Part shown: piece after piece, positions 27,401 through 35,123 of the stretch | Layout: every line of letters starts with the position of its first letter | Position numbering within the stretch: position 1 is the stretch's first letter | From: Pelomonas sp. Root1217 | GTDB taxonomy: Bacteria; Pseudomonadota; Gammaproteobacteria; Burkholderiales; Burkholderiaceae_C | DNA length: 64,000 nt | Reading direction: 5' to 3' | Assembly: GCF_001425705.1 (NCBI RefSeq) | Contig: NZ_LMDC01000023.1 | Span: 187,463-251,462, forward strand | Notes under the pieces: generated by a model | Databases searched by the model: none | The model's input: only the letters and a program-made list of their open reading frames with translations | Told to the model about the DNA's origin: nothing | Made by a program: the position numbers and the translations under genes

Positions 27401-27626
27401 GATAGCGGCGAAAGGCATAGCCGTCAAAGCGCAGCAGCCCTTCGGGCGAGCCCGCCCACAACAGGCCGCGGGCGTCCAGCGCCAGCGCCGAGACAACGTT
27501 GTCCCTGACGGCGCCCGGCTCCCCGATGGGCTCGAAGCGCGGCACCACCGCCTGCGCCGCAGTGGCTATCAGCGCCGCGGCGATCAGCAGGGCTGCAGCG
27601 CACCCTTTTGTTATCAAGACCCTCAT
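24486..27626 (-). CDS. Propeller-type sensor diguanylate cyclase (Reg_prop, Y_Y_Y, GGDEF)
   Basis: 1046 residues from the ATG at 27626 (a GTG at 27644 is possible). Signal peptide MRVLITKGCAAALLIAAALI..AQA, then a periplasmic beta-propeller with repeats like LLWAGSPEGLLRFDGYAF and LWIGGSGGLDRFDVKSQR, a Y_Y_Y domain (RNRYRYRLQGLDAGWIDAG), a membrane helix (ALALAVIAAVGLVAAIV), a short coil and a GGDEF domain. The active site is intact (RWGGEEFLIV), and an RATD inhibitory I-site sits exactly five residues upstream, so the enzyme should make c-di-GMP from two GTP and be product-inhibited. The sensing half has the same layout as the hybrid kinase at 13973-18646. The KAP-FGE gene follows 28 bp downstream and is probably co-transcribed. 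Confidence 0.93.
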   Translation of the reverse strand: MRVLITKGCAAALLIAAALIATAAQAVVPRFEPIGEPGAVRDNVVSALALDARGLLWAGSPEGLLRFDGYAFRRYPLSGPDGQLLPEQFVRAMLPDPRGWMWVAAGNSGLVRLDVATGRWDRWARDGKSADETAPAANTVRTFALEKDGTLWIGGSGGLDRFDVKSQRFTHHRGKEDGLPDPRVQTLLVDRQGTLWIGTWRGLARKAPDGPIEALDVGIGDQLVTLISEAQDGRIIVGTAQGRLRALSPNGQPLPFSPGAQPGATSGVWPVMAMAQPDADELWFGDASGVSRRRAVDGALIERLPATGAGTAPRSDVRALMRDPSGTVWAGSYGGGLMRHVPSLPGLSMVREAIGSVSGGLDVRSILQLDNGEIWLGTLAGGIERRDRQLMPLGVVAQGSGGLPSGRVNALGQSKDGSVWVAIDTQLLRFDTQGRWKETLRSGNAVPRRFHALDDGSLWIATLDGVMRWTPEHPQMRAIPTAGLVGGTGEVNAFASLPDGSLWAGGAAGLFRVAKPGSDEPVAEWVEPVGLTGQTVLGMAVDLAGRLWVDTGTGLHRLIDSDGKKARFEVVGASDIGGAFGANLLFDKQGRIWSQRNMYDPRSGERRELGAADGADLGTGWFRAYAKLDDGRMLFGGARGLLVIDPDRFSPWTYKPPLVVSELRVDGEERALPANGSDIVLAPGERGLSLAFASLDYSQPSRNRYRYRLQGLDAGWIDAGMLGRTAAYTNLSPGHYQLQVQGSNRDGAWSPTEIKIGVNVRAAWWQTRWALALAVIAAVGLVAAIVSMRTRLLLRHRRVLELRVQERTEALEAATAALTAKSVELEEASLTDPLTGLRNRRFLDRQMPADVAMVLRHYEPTSGALVANPDSDQDLLFFLIDIDHFKRINDAHGHMAGDAVLMQMRGRLEQVFRATDYLVRWGGEEFLIVARGTPRRRAAELAERARQAIMAQPFELDGGLRLTLTCSVGFSAFPLCPMLPRALDWHAAIDLADAALYDAKDTGRNAWVGLLDAKADNEDELRQDIRRPLDSWAASGRLTLQRSGRG

Positions 27627-27688
27627 GCCGGCATTCTCAGGCACCGAAAGAGCCTGGCTTGCCGGGTCTTGCCCTCACAGAACGTGAA

Positions 27689-28669
27689 TCATGCCGCGAG
27701 GGGCTTGGTGATGGCGTCGATGCGTTCGATCACTTCAGCCGTCAGCTTGGGCGTCACCGCCAGCGCACCCAGGTTGTCGTGCAGCTGCTCGATGCGGCTG
27801 GCGCCCAGGATGACGGTGGACACGCGCGGGTTGCGGTTGATCCAGGCAATGGCGAGCTGGGCCGTGCTGCAGCCCAGCTCGGCGGCGATCTCGGACAGCT
27901 TACCGACAGCGTCGTTCCGCGCCTTGTCCTGCAGCTGCTCGCGCATCCAGCTCATGTTCTCCAGCGCGCCGCGGCTGCCGGCGGGAATGCCGCTGCGGTA
28001 CTTGCCGGTCAGCAGGCCCGAGGCCAGCGGGCTCCAGGTCGTCAGGCCCAGGCCGATGTCCTCGTACAGGCGGGCGTAGTCCTGCTCGACGCGGCGGCGG
28101 TGGAAGAGGTGGTACTGCGGCTGCTCGACGATGGGCTTGTGCAGGTGGTGGCGCTCGGCGATCTCCCAGGCGGCGCGGATGTCGGCGGCGCTCCACTCGC
28201 TGGTGCCCCAGTACAGCGCCTTGCCCTGGCGGATGATGTCGCTCATCGCCCAGACGGTCTCCTCGATGGGCGTGTTCGGGTCGGGGCGGTGGCAGTAGAT
28301 CAGGTCCAGATGCTCGAGCTGGAAGCGCTTGAGCGACGCGTCGACCGCCTGTATCAGGTATTTGCGGTTCAGCGTGTCCTTGCGGTTGACCGTCACGCCG
28401 TCTCGCTGCAGGCCCCAGAAGAACTTGCTCGACACGATGTAGTCCAGCCGGTTCCAGCCCAGCGCCTTGAAGGCCTGGCCCATGACGACCTCGCTCTCGC
28501 CTTGGGCATAGACCTCGGCGTTGTCGAAGAAGTTGACGCCGGCGTCGAAGGCCGCGGCCAGCATCTCGGTGGCGGCCTTCGTGCCGACCTGGTTGTGATA
28601 AGTGACCCAGGAGCCGAGCGAGAGTTCGGAAACCTGGAGGCCGGCGCGGCCGAGACGGCGGTATTGCAT
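27689..28669 (-). CDS. Aldo/keto reductase (Kv-beta-like family)
   Basis: 326 residues from the ATG at 28669. An (alpha/beta)8 aldo/keto reductase: [20 protein letters not shown] at the N terminus; the catalytic tetrad is suggested by Asp and Tyr in [15 protein letters not shown], Lys in IVSSKFFWG and His in LIYCHRPD; and the NADPH-binding end is in [17 protein letters not shown]. The overall pattern ([26 protein letters not shown]) is that of the YghZ/voltage-gated K+ channel beta-subunit-like group rather than the AKR1-type enzymes. It probably reduces small aldehydes with NADPH. Divergent from the flavin monooxygenase gene, with 163 bp between starts. Confidence 0.92.
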   Translation of the reverse strand: MQYRRLGRAGLQVSELSLGSWVTYHNQVGTKAATEMLAAAFDAGVNFFDNAEVYAQGESEVVMGQAFKALGWNRLDYIVSSKFFWGLQRDGVTVNRKDTLNRKYLIQAVDASLKRFQLEHLDLIYCHRPDPNTPIEETVWAMSDIIRQGKALYWGTSEWSAADIRAAWEIAERHHLHKPIVEQPQYHLFHRRRVEQDYARLYEDIGLGLTTWSPLASGLLTGKYRSGIPAGSRGALENMSWMREQLQDKARNDAVGKLSEIAAELGCSTAQLAIAWINRNPRVSTVILGASRIEQLHDNLGALAVTPKLTAEVIERIDAITKPLAA

Positions 28670-28832
28670 GGGGCGTTCCTGTGCGGGAGGTGCGGAAAAG
28701 ACGCAGCTTATCGGCGGCCACCCGGCCCGGCCGGCGCATGGCTGCAATTCCCCGAGGCGCGCAGGGGGCGAGGCGCCCGACATCCCCTGGTTATTGGGCA
28801 GCTGCGCGTCGCCGGCAGGTATCGTTGAGCCC

Positions 28833-30014
28833 ATGAAGCTCGCCGTCATTGGTGCAGGCCCTGCCGGCCTCGCCCTCGCCCTGCTCGCTGCCGAGCGCCT
28901 GGCCCAAGCCGAAATCCACCTCTTCGACACGCGGCCGCTGGACCGCGACATCAGCGGCGACGCCCGCACACTGGCGCTCAACCTCGGCAGCATCCGGTTG
29001 CTGCAGCGCCTGCACGCCTGGCAACCCGAGAGCGCCCAGGCCATCCGGACCGTGCATGTCAGCCAGGCGCCACCCGCACCGATTGCCGGCGAAGTGCGCA
29101 TCAGCGCCGCGGAGCAGGGCCTGCCCCAGCTCGGCGCCGTGCTGCCCTATGGCGCCCTCGTGGCGCCGCTGCAGCAGCGCTGGCTCGAACTGGCCACCGC
29201 CCAGCGCGAACGCCTGTTCACGCGCTTCGGGACGGCCGTGCATGCGATTCGCTCGAACCCGGGCGGCGTAGAACTTGATTGCGGCGAAGGCCCGGTCGTC
29301 GACAGCTTCGACCTCGCCGTCGTTGCCGAGGGCGGCGTGTTCGCCGAGCAGGACAGAAAGTCCATCACCAGCGACTACCACCAGAACGCCTGGGTCGGCA
29401 CGGTGCACCTGGGGCCACCCGGCCTGCAGGGCCTGGCGATCGAGCGCTTCACGCGCAACGGCCCACTGGCCCTGCTGCCTCTGCCCGACGACGCGCAAGG
29501 CCCGCGCGCGGCCATCGTCTGGTGCCTGCCCCAGGCCGAGGACGACATCGCTACCTTGAACGATGCCCAGCGCCTGATCGTCATCCAGCAGCAGTTGCCC
29601 GCCGTGGCCGGCCGGCTGACCGGCATCTCGGCGCTGAAGTGCTTTCCGCTCGGCCTGAACGCCGAGACCCGGCTGTTGCAGGGCCGGGCGCTGCGCATCG
29701 GCAATGCGGCCCAGACCCTGCACCCGGTGGCCGGTCAGGGGCTGAACCTGGGGCTGCGCGACGCCCAGGCCCTGATCGATGCATTGCGCGATGCGACGGA
29801 AACCGGCCTGGGCCTGGACGCCGTGCTGGCCCGCGTCGACTGGCAGCGCGCCCCCGACCGCTGGCCCATGATTGCCGCGACCGATTTCCTCGCCCGCAGC
29901 TTTGCCTGGCGGCTGCCGGGGCTGCCGGCGCTGCGTGGCCTGGCCCTGGCCGGCCTGGAGCTGGCCACACCGCTGAAAAAAGCGCTGGCGCACCGCATGA
30001 TGTTCGGAGGCTGA
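28833..30014 (+). CDS. UbiH/UbiF/VisC-type FAD-dependent monooxygenase
   Basis: 393 residues. Motifs of the class A flavoprotein hydroxylases: N-terminal GxGxxG ([19 protein letters not shown]), the middle DG-type motif ([12 protein letters not shown]) and the C-terminal GD-type motif ([22 protein letters not shown]). UbiH-type enzymes hydroxylate the ring of ubiquinone precursors using O2 and NADPH. Which ring position is used cannot be read from the sequence, and Burkholderiales may carry several paralogues. A GGAGG at 30006-30010, inside the end of this gene, appears to serve the following GNAT gene. Confidence 0.85.
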   Translation: MKLAVIGAGPAGLALALLAAERLAQAEIHLFDTRPLDRDISGDARTLALNLGSIRLLQRLHAWQPESAQAIRTVHVSQAPPAPIAGEVRISAAEQGLPQLGAVLPYGALVAPLQQRWLELATAQRERLFTRFGTAVHAIRSNPGGVELDCGEGPVVDSFDLAVVAEGGVFAEQDRKSITSDYHQNAWVGTVHLGPPGLQGLAIERFTRNGPLALLPLPDDAQGPRAAIVWCLPQAEDDIATLNDAQRLIVIQQQLPAVAGRLTGISALKCFPLGLNAETRLLQGRALRIGNAAQTLHPVAGQGLNLGLRDAQALIDALRDATETGLGLDAVLARVDWQRAPDRWPMIAATDFLARSFAWRLPGLPALRGLALAGLELATPLKKALAHRMMFGG

Positions 30015-30015
30015 T

Positions 30016-30411
30016 CTGGAGATCCGACCCATCAAGCCTGCCGAGATCGAAGCCGCGCGCGAGCTGCTGATCGCCAACCACTGGGGACCGCGCGTGGCCG
30101 ATGCCGACGTCTTTGCCGAACTGGTCCGGCGCTCCCAGGTTGCCCTGGCTGCCGTGGACGACGATGGTGAGGTCATCGGCTTCCTGCGCGCCATCACCGA
30201 CGGCCTGTTCAACGGCTATATCTCCATGGTCGTCGTGGCGGACTCGCACCGCGGCCGCGGCATCGGCAGCGCCCTCGTCAAGGCGGCCATCGGCGGCAAC
30301 GACGAGATGACCTGGGTGCTGCGCGCCGGCCGCGACGGCGTGGCCACCTTCTACGAAAAGCTCGGCTTTCAGGCCTCCCAGGTGGCCATGGAACGCAAGC
30401 GCAAACCCTGA
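30016..30411 (+). CDS. GNAT-family N-acetyltransferase, apparent CTG start
   Basis: 131 residues if it starts at the CTG at 30016. A stop in this frame lies at 29998-30000, and between it and a GTG at 30094 there is no ATG, GTG or TTG. Yet the GNAT opening [20 protein letters not shown] (first strand and helix) is read in frame from 30016. GGAGG at 30006-30010 sits five bases before the CTG. The acetyl-CoA-binding motif [16 protein letters not shown] and the C-terminal FYEKLGFQ are present. The substrate is unknown. Starting at 30094 would delete the first secondary-structure elements. Confidence 0.75.
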   Translation: MEIRPIKPAEIEAARELLIANHWGPRVADADVFAELVRRSQVALAAVDDDGEVIGFLRAITDGLFNGYISMVVVADSHRGRGIGSALVKAAIGGNDEMTWVLRAGRDGVATFYEKLGFQASQVAMERKRKP

Positions 30412-30419
30412 AAGCATCG

Positions 30420-31028
30420 ATGCGACACGCTCTCCTTCTGACCCTGCTGCTGGCCACGGCCGTGCCGGCCCAGGCCCAGCTCATCCCGCCAGCCAGGCAA
30501 ATAGCCGGCGCCACGCAGGAGGAATGGTCCAAGCGCTGGTGGCACTGGGCCCTGTCCTTCGACGACGAGGACAGCCCCGTGGCCGACACCGACGGCAGCC
30601 TGTGCGCCAACGGCCAGTCCGGGCCGGTCTGGTTCCTGGCCGGCACCTATGGCACAAAGCGCACAGTGCGCCGTTGCAGCATCCCGGCCGGCAAGACGCT
30701 GTTCTTCCCGCTGATCAACACCATCGCCTTCCCGCCCGACGACGAGCGCGAGGCCTGCGCCTCGCTGATGCTGCGCGCCGAAGGGCTGACCGAGTCGCCG
30801 GCAGCCCTCGTGCTGGATTTGAACGGCAAGCGCTTTGCCGGGCTGGAAGCGCACCGCCAGGCCACGCGAGGCTGCTTCCTTGTCGCGCCGGACGACGACG
30901 CACCTGCGGCCGCCAATGGCTATTACGTCGCCCTTGGCCCACTCAAGCCCGGCCGCTACACGCTGAATTTCGGCGGCATCCTGCCCACCATGTCCCAAGC
31001 CGTGACCTATACCCTCGACGTGCGCTGA
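30420..31028 (+). CDS. Secreted protein of unknown function
   Basis: 202 residues with a clear signal peptide (MRHALLLTLLLATAVPAQAQ). The mature part is rich in Trp near its start (EEWSKRWWHWALSF), then has DTDGSLCANGQSGPVWFLAG, RRCSIPAGKTLFFPLINT and, later, ATRGCFLV; the Cys residues could form disulfides in the periplasm. It looks like a compact beta-rich domain of a conserved but unnamed secreted family. I do not recognise a function. It starts eight bases after the GNAT stop and is followed 26 bp later by the GAF gene, so an operon is likely. Confidence 0.7.
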   Translation: MRHALLLTLLLATAVPAQAQLIPPARQIAGATQEEWSKRWWHWALSFDDEDSPVADTDGSLCANGQSGPVWFLAGTYGTKRTVRRCSIPAGKTLFFPLINTIAFPPDDEREACASLMLRAEGLTESPAALVLDLNGKRFAGLEAHRQATRGCFLVAPDDDAPAAANGYYVALGPLKPGRYTLNFGGILPTMSQAVTYTLDVR

Positions 31029-31054
31029 ATTGCGGGCCTAGACTGGGCCCGCCT

Positions 31055-31552
31055 ATGACACCCGCTCCAATCCCCGCCAACGAGGCCGAGCGGCTGCGCG
31101 TGCTGCGCGAGCTGCTCATCCTCGACACGCCACCCGAGGAGCGCTTCGACCGCATCGTCACGTTCGCCGCCGAAGAATTCGACATGCCGATCGCGCTGAT
31201 CAGCCTCGTCGACGCGCAGCGCCAGTGGTTCAAGGCCCGCGTCGGCCTGGACGCCTGCGAGACCTCGCGCGAGATTTCCTTCTGCGGCCACGCGATCGTG
31301 CAGAGCGATCTCTTCGAGGTGCTGGACGCTGCGCTGGATCCGCGCTTCGCCGACAACCCGCTGGTCGTCGGAGCGCCCTTCATCCGCTTCTACATCGGTG
31401 CGCCCCTGGCGCTGCCGAGCGGCGCCACCATCGGCACGCTCTGCCTCATCGATACCCAGCCGCGCCACTTCGACATGCTGGACCGCGCCATCCTGGGCAC
31501 GCTGCGCGACCTGGTGGTGGCCGAGCTGGCCGGCCCGGGCGGAACCCCATGA
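31055..31552 (+). CDS. Stand-alone GAF-domain protein
   Basis: 165 residues, nearly all one GAF domain. The lead ERLRVLRELLILDTPPEERFDRI and the core FDMPIALISLVDAQRQWFKA..GLDACETSREISFCGHAI..VVGAPFIRFYIGAPLALPSG..IGTLCLIDTQPR are typical of the GAF modules found at the N terminus of many cyclases and kinases. Such domains bind small ligands or mediate dimers. No output domain is attached; the next gene, overlapping by 4 bp (ATGA), encodes a receiver-like protein, so the two probably work together. Confidence 0.88.
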   Translation: MTPAPIPANEAERLRVLRELLILDTPPEERFDRIVTFAAEEFDMPIALISLVDAQRQWFKARVGLDACETSREISFCGHAIVQSDLFEVLDAALDPRFADNPLVVGAPFIRFYIGAPLALPSGATIGTLCLIDTQPRHFDMLDRAILGTLRDLVVAELAGPGGTP

Positions 31553-31956
31553 CCGGCGTCACGCCCAGCGGGCGGCTGCTGCTGCTCGAGCCGCAATTCG
31601 TGCTGCGGCGCACGGTCTCGACCATGGCGCGCGAGATGGGCCTGGCCGATGTGCAGGAGGCCACCAGCGCGGCGGTGGCCGAGAAGCTGCTGTTCGAGCG
31701 CCGCTACGACGCGCTGCTGATCGCCATCGACGATGAAGGCGAAACGCTGGAGCTGCTGCGCCGCCTGCGCGCCGGCGAGACCTCGCACCCGGCCCGTGTG
31801 CCGGTGGCAGCCACGGCCGCGTCCTGCGATGTCGAGCTGGCCCTGCGCCTGAAGCAGCTCGACGTCTGCCGCCTACTGCTCAAGCCTTTCAAGGTGCGCG
31901 GCATGCTGGAGGTCATCTCTGCGCTGGGCGCGCCCGAACCGCTGTCCGCGTCCTGA
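31549..31956 (+). CDS. Degenerate receiver (pseudo-REC) domain protein
   Basis: 135 residues with the alpha/beta pattern of a response-regulator receiver: RLLLLEPQFVLRRTVSTMAR, then RRYDALLIAIDDEGETLELL, PVAATAAS, and LLLKPFKVRGMLEVI. The acidic pair usually found at the end of the first strand is replaced by Glu-Pro. The position that aligns with the phospho-accepting Asp (YDxxLLDI) reads Ala. The conserved Lys-Pro is kept. It is therefore unlikely to be phosphorylated in the usual way. Coupled to the GAF gene by an ATGA overlap. Confidence 0.75.
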   Translation: MTGVTPSGRLLLLEPQFVLRRTVSTMAREMGLADVQEATSAAVAEKLLFERRYDALLIAIDDEGETLELLRRLRAGETSHPARVPVAATAASCDVELALRLKQLDVCRLLLKPFKVRGMLEVISALGAPEPLSAS

Positions 31957-31984
31957 AAAGCCCCGCCGCGACGGCGCTTTTCGT
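31957..31984 (+). terminator. Probable terminator after the pseudo-receiver gene
   Basis: Directly after the stop codon, AAAAGC CCC GCCG CGA CGGC GCTTTT folds into a stem with a three-base bulge and ends in TTTT. It fits a rho-independent terminator for the 28.8-32 kb plus-strand genes, with the next lipoprotein gene starting 40 bp later. Confidence 0.5.
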
Positions 31985-32023
31985 CGCCACGCCCGGCACG
32001 CCTGGCCCTAGCATGGGGGACCG

Positions 32024-32578
32024 ATGACGCGCCTTGCCCTCCTTCCCGCTGCCCTGCTGACTCTGTCGCTAGCCGGCTGCGGCACGCCCAGCCAGCCCCT
32101 GCCCATGGCCGTCACCGCGGCCGAGGCGCTGCAGATCCGCGGCTGGGTGCCGGATGCTCTGCAGCGCCAGGTCGGTCTCGCCACCGTCAAGGGCGGCCAG
32201 GAGACCGGCCGCTGGTGGGGCTCCAAGGTCAGCACGGTGGTGCTGCAACAAGCGCTGGACGAATCCCTGTTTGCGGTCGGCATGAAGCCGCTGTCGCCCG
32301 AGCCGGCGCCGCGCTTTGAGTTGCAGGCCGAGTTGCTGCAACTGGACCAGCCGCTGGTGCCCGCTGTCGGCGTGACCGTCGGCGTGGCGGTGCACTACAC
32401 CCTGGTCGACAAGGCCAGCGGCAAGGCTGTGTACCAGCGCCGCATTGCCAACACCGACGAGGCCCGCTTCAGCGAGGCCATCGTTTCGCCCAACGAGAGG
32501 CTGCGCATCGCCAACGAGCGCGCGTTGCGGGCCAACATCGACCTGCTGCTGCGCGATCTCGTCACCCTGCGTCCCTGA
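32024..32578 (+). CDS. Putative lipoprotein
   Basis: 184 residues. Signal peptide with a lipobox (LLTLSLAGCG, lipidated Cys 19), and no Asp at +2, so outer-membrane sorting is expected. The mature part (VTAAEALQIRGWVPDALQRQ, VVLQQALDESLFAVGM, RFELQAELLQLDQPLV, VAVHYTLVDKASGKAVYQRR) resembles the small, strand-rich lipoproteins that accompany cell-envelope systems (a YajG-like or auxiliary lipoprotein look), but I cannot assign it to a named family. Followed directly by a terminator and repeat copy C. Confidence 0.75.
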   Translation: MTRLALLPAALLTLSLAGCGTPSQPLPMAVTAAEALQIRGWVPDALQRQVGLATVKGGQETGRWWGSKVSTVVLQQALDESLFAVGMKPLSPEPAPRFELQAELLQLDQPLVPAVGVTVGVAVHYTLVDKASGKAVYQRRIANTDEARFSEAIVSPNERLRIANERALRANIDLLLRDLVTLRP

Positions 32579-32607
32579 CCGGCTATCCCACGAGAGCCGG
32601 GGCTTTT
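32579..32607 (+). terminator. Rho-independent terminator of the lipoprotein gene
   Basis: CCGGCT (32579-32584), a 10-base loop, AGCCGG (32595-32600), then GGCTTTT. It begins at the base after the stop codon and ends where repeat copy C begins. Confidence 0.6.
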
Positions 32608-32814
32608 CGGGCCGAGCGCTGGGCTGCCAGGGGCCAAAGGCCCCTGGCCTGTCGTAGGCACAAGCAGTCCGCAGGGACTGCTTGTGTCCGACTCCAGTTC
32701 GCCGAGCCGGCCCGTCTGACGGTGATTGCGGCTCAATGCCGCGAGCACCGGCGTCCCCTTGGGGGACCGACCAGGCTCTCCCGCGTTCAGCGGGGGTGAG
32801 ATTGGGCGAGGGGC
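32608..32814 (+). repeat. Dispersed intergenic element, copy C, with two extra perfect hairpins
   Basis: Opens GGGCCGAGCGCTGGGC like copies A and B, but an insert follows with two perfect stems: GCCAGGGGCC-AAA-GGCCCCTGGC (32626-32648) and CACAAGCAGTCC-GCAG-GGACTGCTTGTG (32659-32686). The shared plan then resumes: GAGCCGGCCCG, a hairpin TGCGGC-TCAAT-GCCGCG, GTCCCC-TT-GGGGGAC, GACCAGGCT, GCGTTCAGCG and ATTGGGCGAGGGGC. Its last 28 bases encode the C terminus and stop codon of the MFS carrier on the other strand. Confidence 0.85.
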
Positions 32815-34055
32815 TTCACTTCATGCCGGCGCTGTCCGGCGGTCCACCACAGCAGCAGCGCGAAGACGAAGCCCGCCACGCTGGTCAGCCCGAAGAACCA
32901 CATCATCGGCGCGTAGCCCGCCGGGTTGGCCGCGCTCGCGCCCGCCTGGTCGTTGAGCCAGCCCGCCACCATGTTGGCGGCGCCGATGCCGGCGTTCTGC
33001 ACCACCCACATCAGGCCGATGGCCGTGCCGAAGCGGGCCGGTGACACGAGGCGGCTGGTCAGCGGCCACATGACGGCTGGCACCAGGGAGTAGCTGACGC
33101 CGATCAGCGCCGTCGGCACCCACAGGCTCCAGGACGTCAACGCCAATGCTGCCAGCGCGATGGGCAGCAGCAGCGCGCCGAAGGCGAGGAAGGGCGCATA
33201 GCGGCGCAGGCGGTCGCACATCCAGCCAAACGCCGGCGTGGCGAACACGGCGGCGAGGAAGACATAACTGTTCATCTCGCCGGCGGTGGCCAGGTCCAGC
33301 CCGTGGGTGTGCTGGAAGTACTTGATCGAGAAGGTGCTGCGAAACGCCAGGATGACCGAGTACCACAGCACGCACAGGGCCAGCAGATACCAGTAGGCCT
33401 TGCCGAAGTGCAGCAGGTCGCGCAGCACGAAGCGCTCGGCCACCGGCGGCGCGCCGACCTGGCTGGCGCGCTTGCGGTCCATCCACCAGTAGGCGGCAGA
33501 AGCCGCGAAAGAGGTCGCCGCGATGACCGCCGCGATCAAGAGCGGCGGTTGCCAGCCCTGGGCGTAGGCGGTGGTGAACCAGGTCGGCGACATGTCGGCG
33601 CTGTAGGAGCCCAGCCGGCCAATCGCCAGCGTCAGGCCCATCACCAGAGCGATGCCACCGGCGGCGAAATACTGGGCCAGGGCGGCCAGCGTCGCGATGT
33701 TGAAGGTCTCGGCACCGATGCCGTAGAGCAGCCGGCCCGCGGCCATGCCGGCGAAGCTGGGGCTGAAGGCCGTCAGCAGCGCCCCGGCCAGGCAGATGCC
33801 GGCCGTGATCAGCGTCATGCGCGCCGCGCCGAAGCGGTCCACCAGCACACCGCCGACCAGGATCAGCACGACATTGGGCAGGTTGTAGATGGCGTTGAGA
33901 ACACCGACCTGGGTGTCGCTGAAACCACGCTGCTGCTGCAGCAGGTCGGCCACCGGGCCGATGGAGTCATAGACGTAGAAATTGCCGAACAGCGCCAGCG
34001 CGATCAGCACGCCCACCAGCCGGGCCAGGGCCGGGCTGGGCAGCTTGTCAGTCAT
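32787..34055 (-). CDS. MFS transporter
   Basis: 422 residues from the ATG at 34055, with twelve predicted membrane helices. The loop 2-3 MFS signature is present in the form GGVLVDRFGAARMTLI. Helices 4-5 include GRLLYGIGAETFNIATLAAL, and the second half has GWMCDRLRRYAPFLAFGALL. This points to a proton-coupled secondary carrier of the plasma membrane; the substrate cannot be read. The stop codon and the last residues (KPLAQSHPR) come from the conserved end of repeat copy C, so the element appears to have inserted at, or grown into, the 3' end of this gene. It lies 110 bp downstream of the Nit-type gene. Confidence 0.88.
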   Translation of the reverse strand: MTDKLPSPALARLVGVLIALALFGNFYVYDSIGPVADLLQQQRGFSDTQVGVLNAIYNLPNVVLILVGGVLVDRFGAARMTLITAGICLAGALLTAFSPSFAGMAAGRLLYGIGAETFNIATLAALAQYFAAGGIALVMGLTLAIGRLGSYSADMSPTWFTTAYAQGWQPPLLIAAVIAATSFAASAAYWWMDRKRASQVGAPPVAERFVLRDLLHFGKAYWYLLALCVLWYSVILAFRSTFSIKYFQHTHGLDLATAGEMNSYVFLAAVFATPAFGWMCDRLRRYAPFLAFGALLLPIALAALALTSWSLWVPTALIGVSYSLVPAVMWPLTSRLVSPARFGTAIGLMWVVQNAGIGAANMVAGWLNDQAGASAANPAGYAPMMWFFGLTSVAGFVFALLLWWTAGQRRHEVKPLAQSHPR

Positions 34056-34165
34056 GAAGGAAATCCTTGTGCGTGAAGCCGCGCATTCTGGGCGCTGCGC
34101 GCCGTTGCGGCCGTCGGGGTCTCCCCCGGGCCGCGCTCCCTTCACACCTCAGCAACGGGGGCCGC

Positions 34166-34960
34166 TCAGAGCTTGCGGTGCGCGAGCGCCGGCAGCTGCT
34201 GGCGCACCTGGGTCAGGCGGGCCGGGTCCACGTCGGCGACGACGACACCCTCGCCTTCGGCCAACACGCCGAGCACCTGGCCCCAGGGGTCGATGACCAT
34301 GCTGTGGCCCCAGGTGCGGCGCCCATTGGCATGCTGGCCGCCCTGGGCCGGCGCGACGACATAGCACTGGTTCTCGACGGCTCGGGCGCGCAGCAGCAGC
34401 TCCCAATGCGCCTGGCCGGTCGTGTAGGTGAAGGCCGCCGGCACGGCAAGCAGGTCGCAGCCGGCATAGGCGCGGTAGAGCTCGGGGAAGCGCAGGTCGT
34501 AGCAGACCGACAGGCCGACCTTGATGCTGCCAGTGTCAAAGCGGGTGGGCTGGTTGCCGGGCTCCAGCACGCGGCCCTCGTCATAGCTCTCGCGGCCGTT
34601 GTCGAAGGCGAACAGGTGGATCTTGTCGTAGCGCGCGACGCGCTCGCCGTCGGGCGAGAACACCAGCGTCGAATTGCGCACGCGTTCAGTCGTCGCCGAC
34701 TTGATGGGCAGCGTGCCGCCGATGAGCCACAGGCCCAGGTCGCGCGCGGCGCTCGCCAGCATGGCCTGGATGGGGCCCTCGCCCTCGGTTTCGGCCAGCG
34801 CCAGCTTGTCGCTGTCCTGCATCCCCATCAGGCAGAAATACTCGGGCAGGGCCGCGAGCTGGGCGCCACCGCGGGCGGCGTCCTCCAGCAGGCGGCGCGC
34901 GGTGCCGAGGTTGGTGGCCACGTCGGGGCCGGAGACCATTTGGACTGCAGCGATCTTCAT
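34166..34960 (-). CDS. Carbon-nitrogen hydrolase, Nit1/deaminated-glutathione amidase type
   Basis: 264 residues. The nitrilase-superfamily triad is visible: Glu40 in ALPEYFC, Lys113 in RYDKIHLFAFD and Cys153 in LSVCYDLRFPELYR. The local sequence around the Cys and the HANGRRTWGHSMVIDPWG segment match Nit1-type amidases, which remove the amide from deaminated glutathione as a metabolite-repair step. In many betaproteobacteria this gene directly follows yhdP; here an alkB-like and a binding-protein gene on the opposite strand lie between them. Cytoplasmic. Confidence 0.9.
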   Translation of the reverse strand: MKIAAVQMVSGPDVATNLGTARRLLEDAARGGAQLAALPEYFCLMGMQDSDKLALAETEGEGPIQAMLASAARDLGLWLIGGTLPIKSATTERVRNSTLVFSPDGERVARYDKIHLFAFDNGRESYDEGRVLEPGNQPTRFDTGSIKVGLSVCYDLRFPELYRAYAGCDLLAVPAAFTYTTGQAHWELLLRARAVENQCYVVAPAQGGQHANGRRTWGHSMVIDPWGQVLGVLAEGEGVVVADVDPARLTQVRQQLPALAHRKL

Positions 34961-35023
34961 GCCACTGATGCTAGCCGTTCGACGTCCGCTTGGTCGTTAA
35001 GCCAGGAGAAAGAGACCCGAACG

Positions 35024-35113
35024 ATGCCATCAAAGCCGCGCGCCAACCTGCTGGTCATTCGCGAGGACGCAGCCCTCACGGCCGCCGACTTGAAAGCCTG
35101 CATACCGGCCTGA
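35024..35113 (+). CDS. Possible 29-residue small protein or leader ORF
   Basis: ATG at 35024, stop at 35111-35113, ten bases before the alkB-like start. AGGAG lies 15 bases upstream, rather far for a ribosome-binding site. The peptide begins MPSKPRANLLVIREDAALTA and ends ACIPA; it has no recognisable domain. It could be a small protein, an upstream ORF affecting the alkB-like gene, a decayed gene fragment or chance. Confidence 0.3.
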   Translation: MPSKPRANLLVIREDAALTAADLKACIPA

Positions 35114-35123
35114 ACTGACCGCA

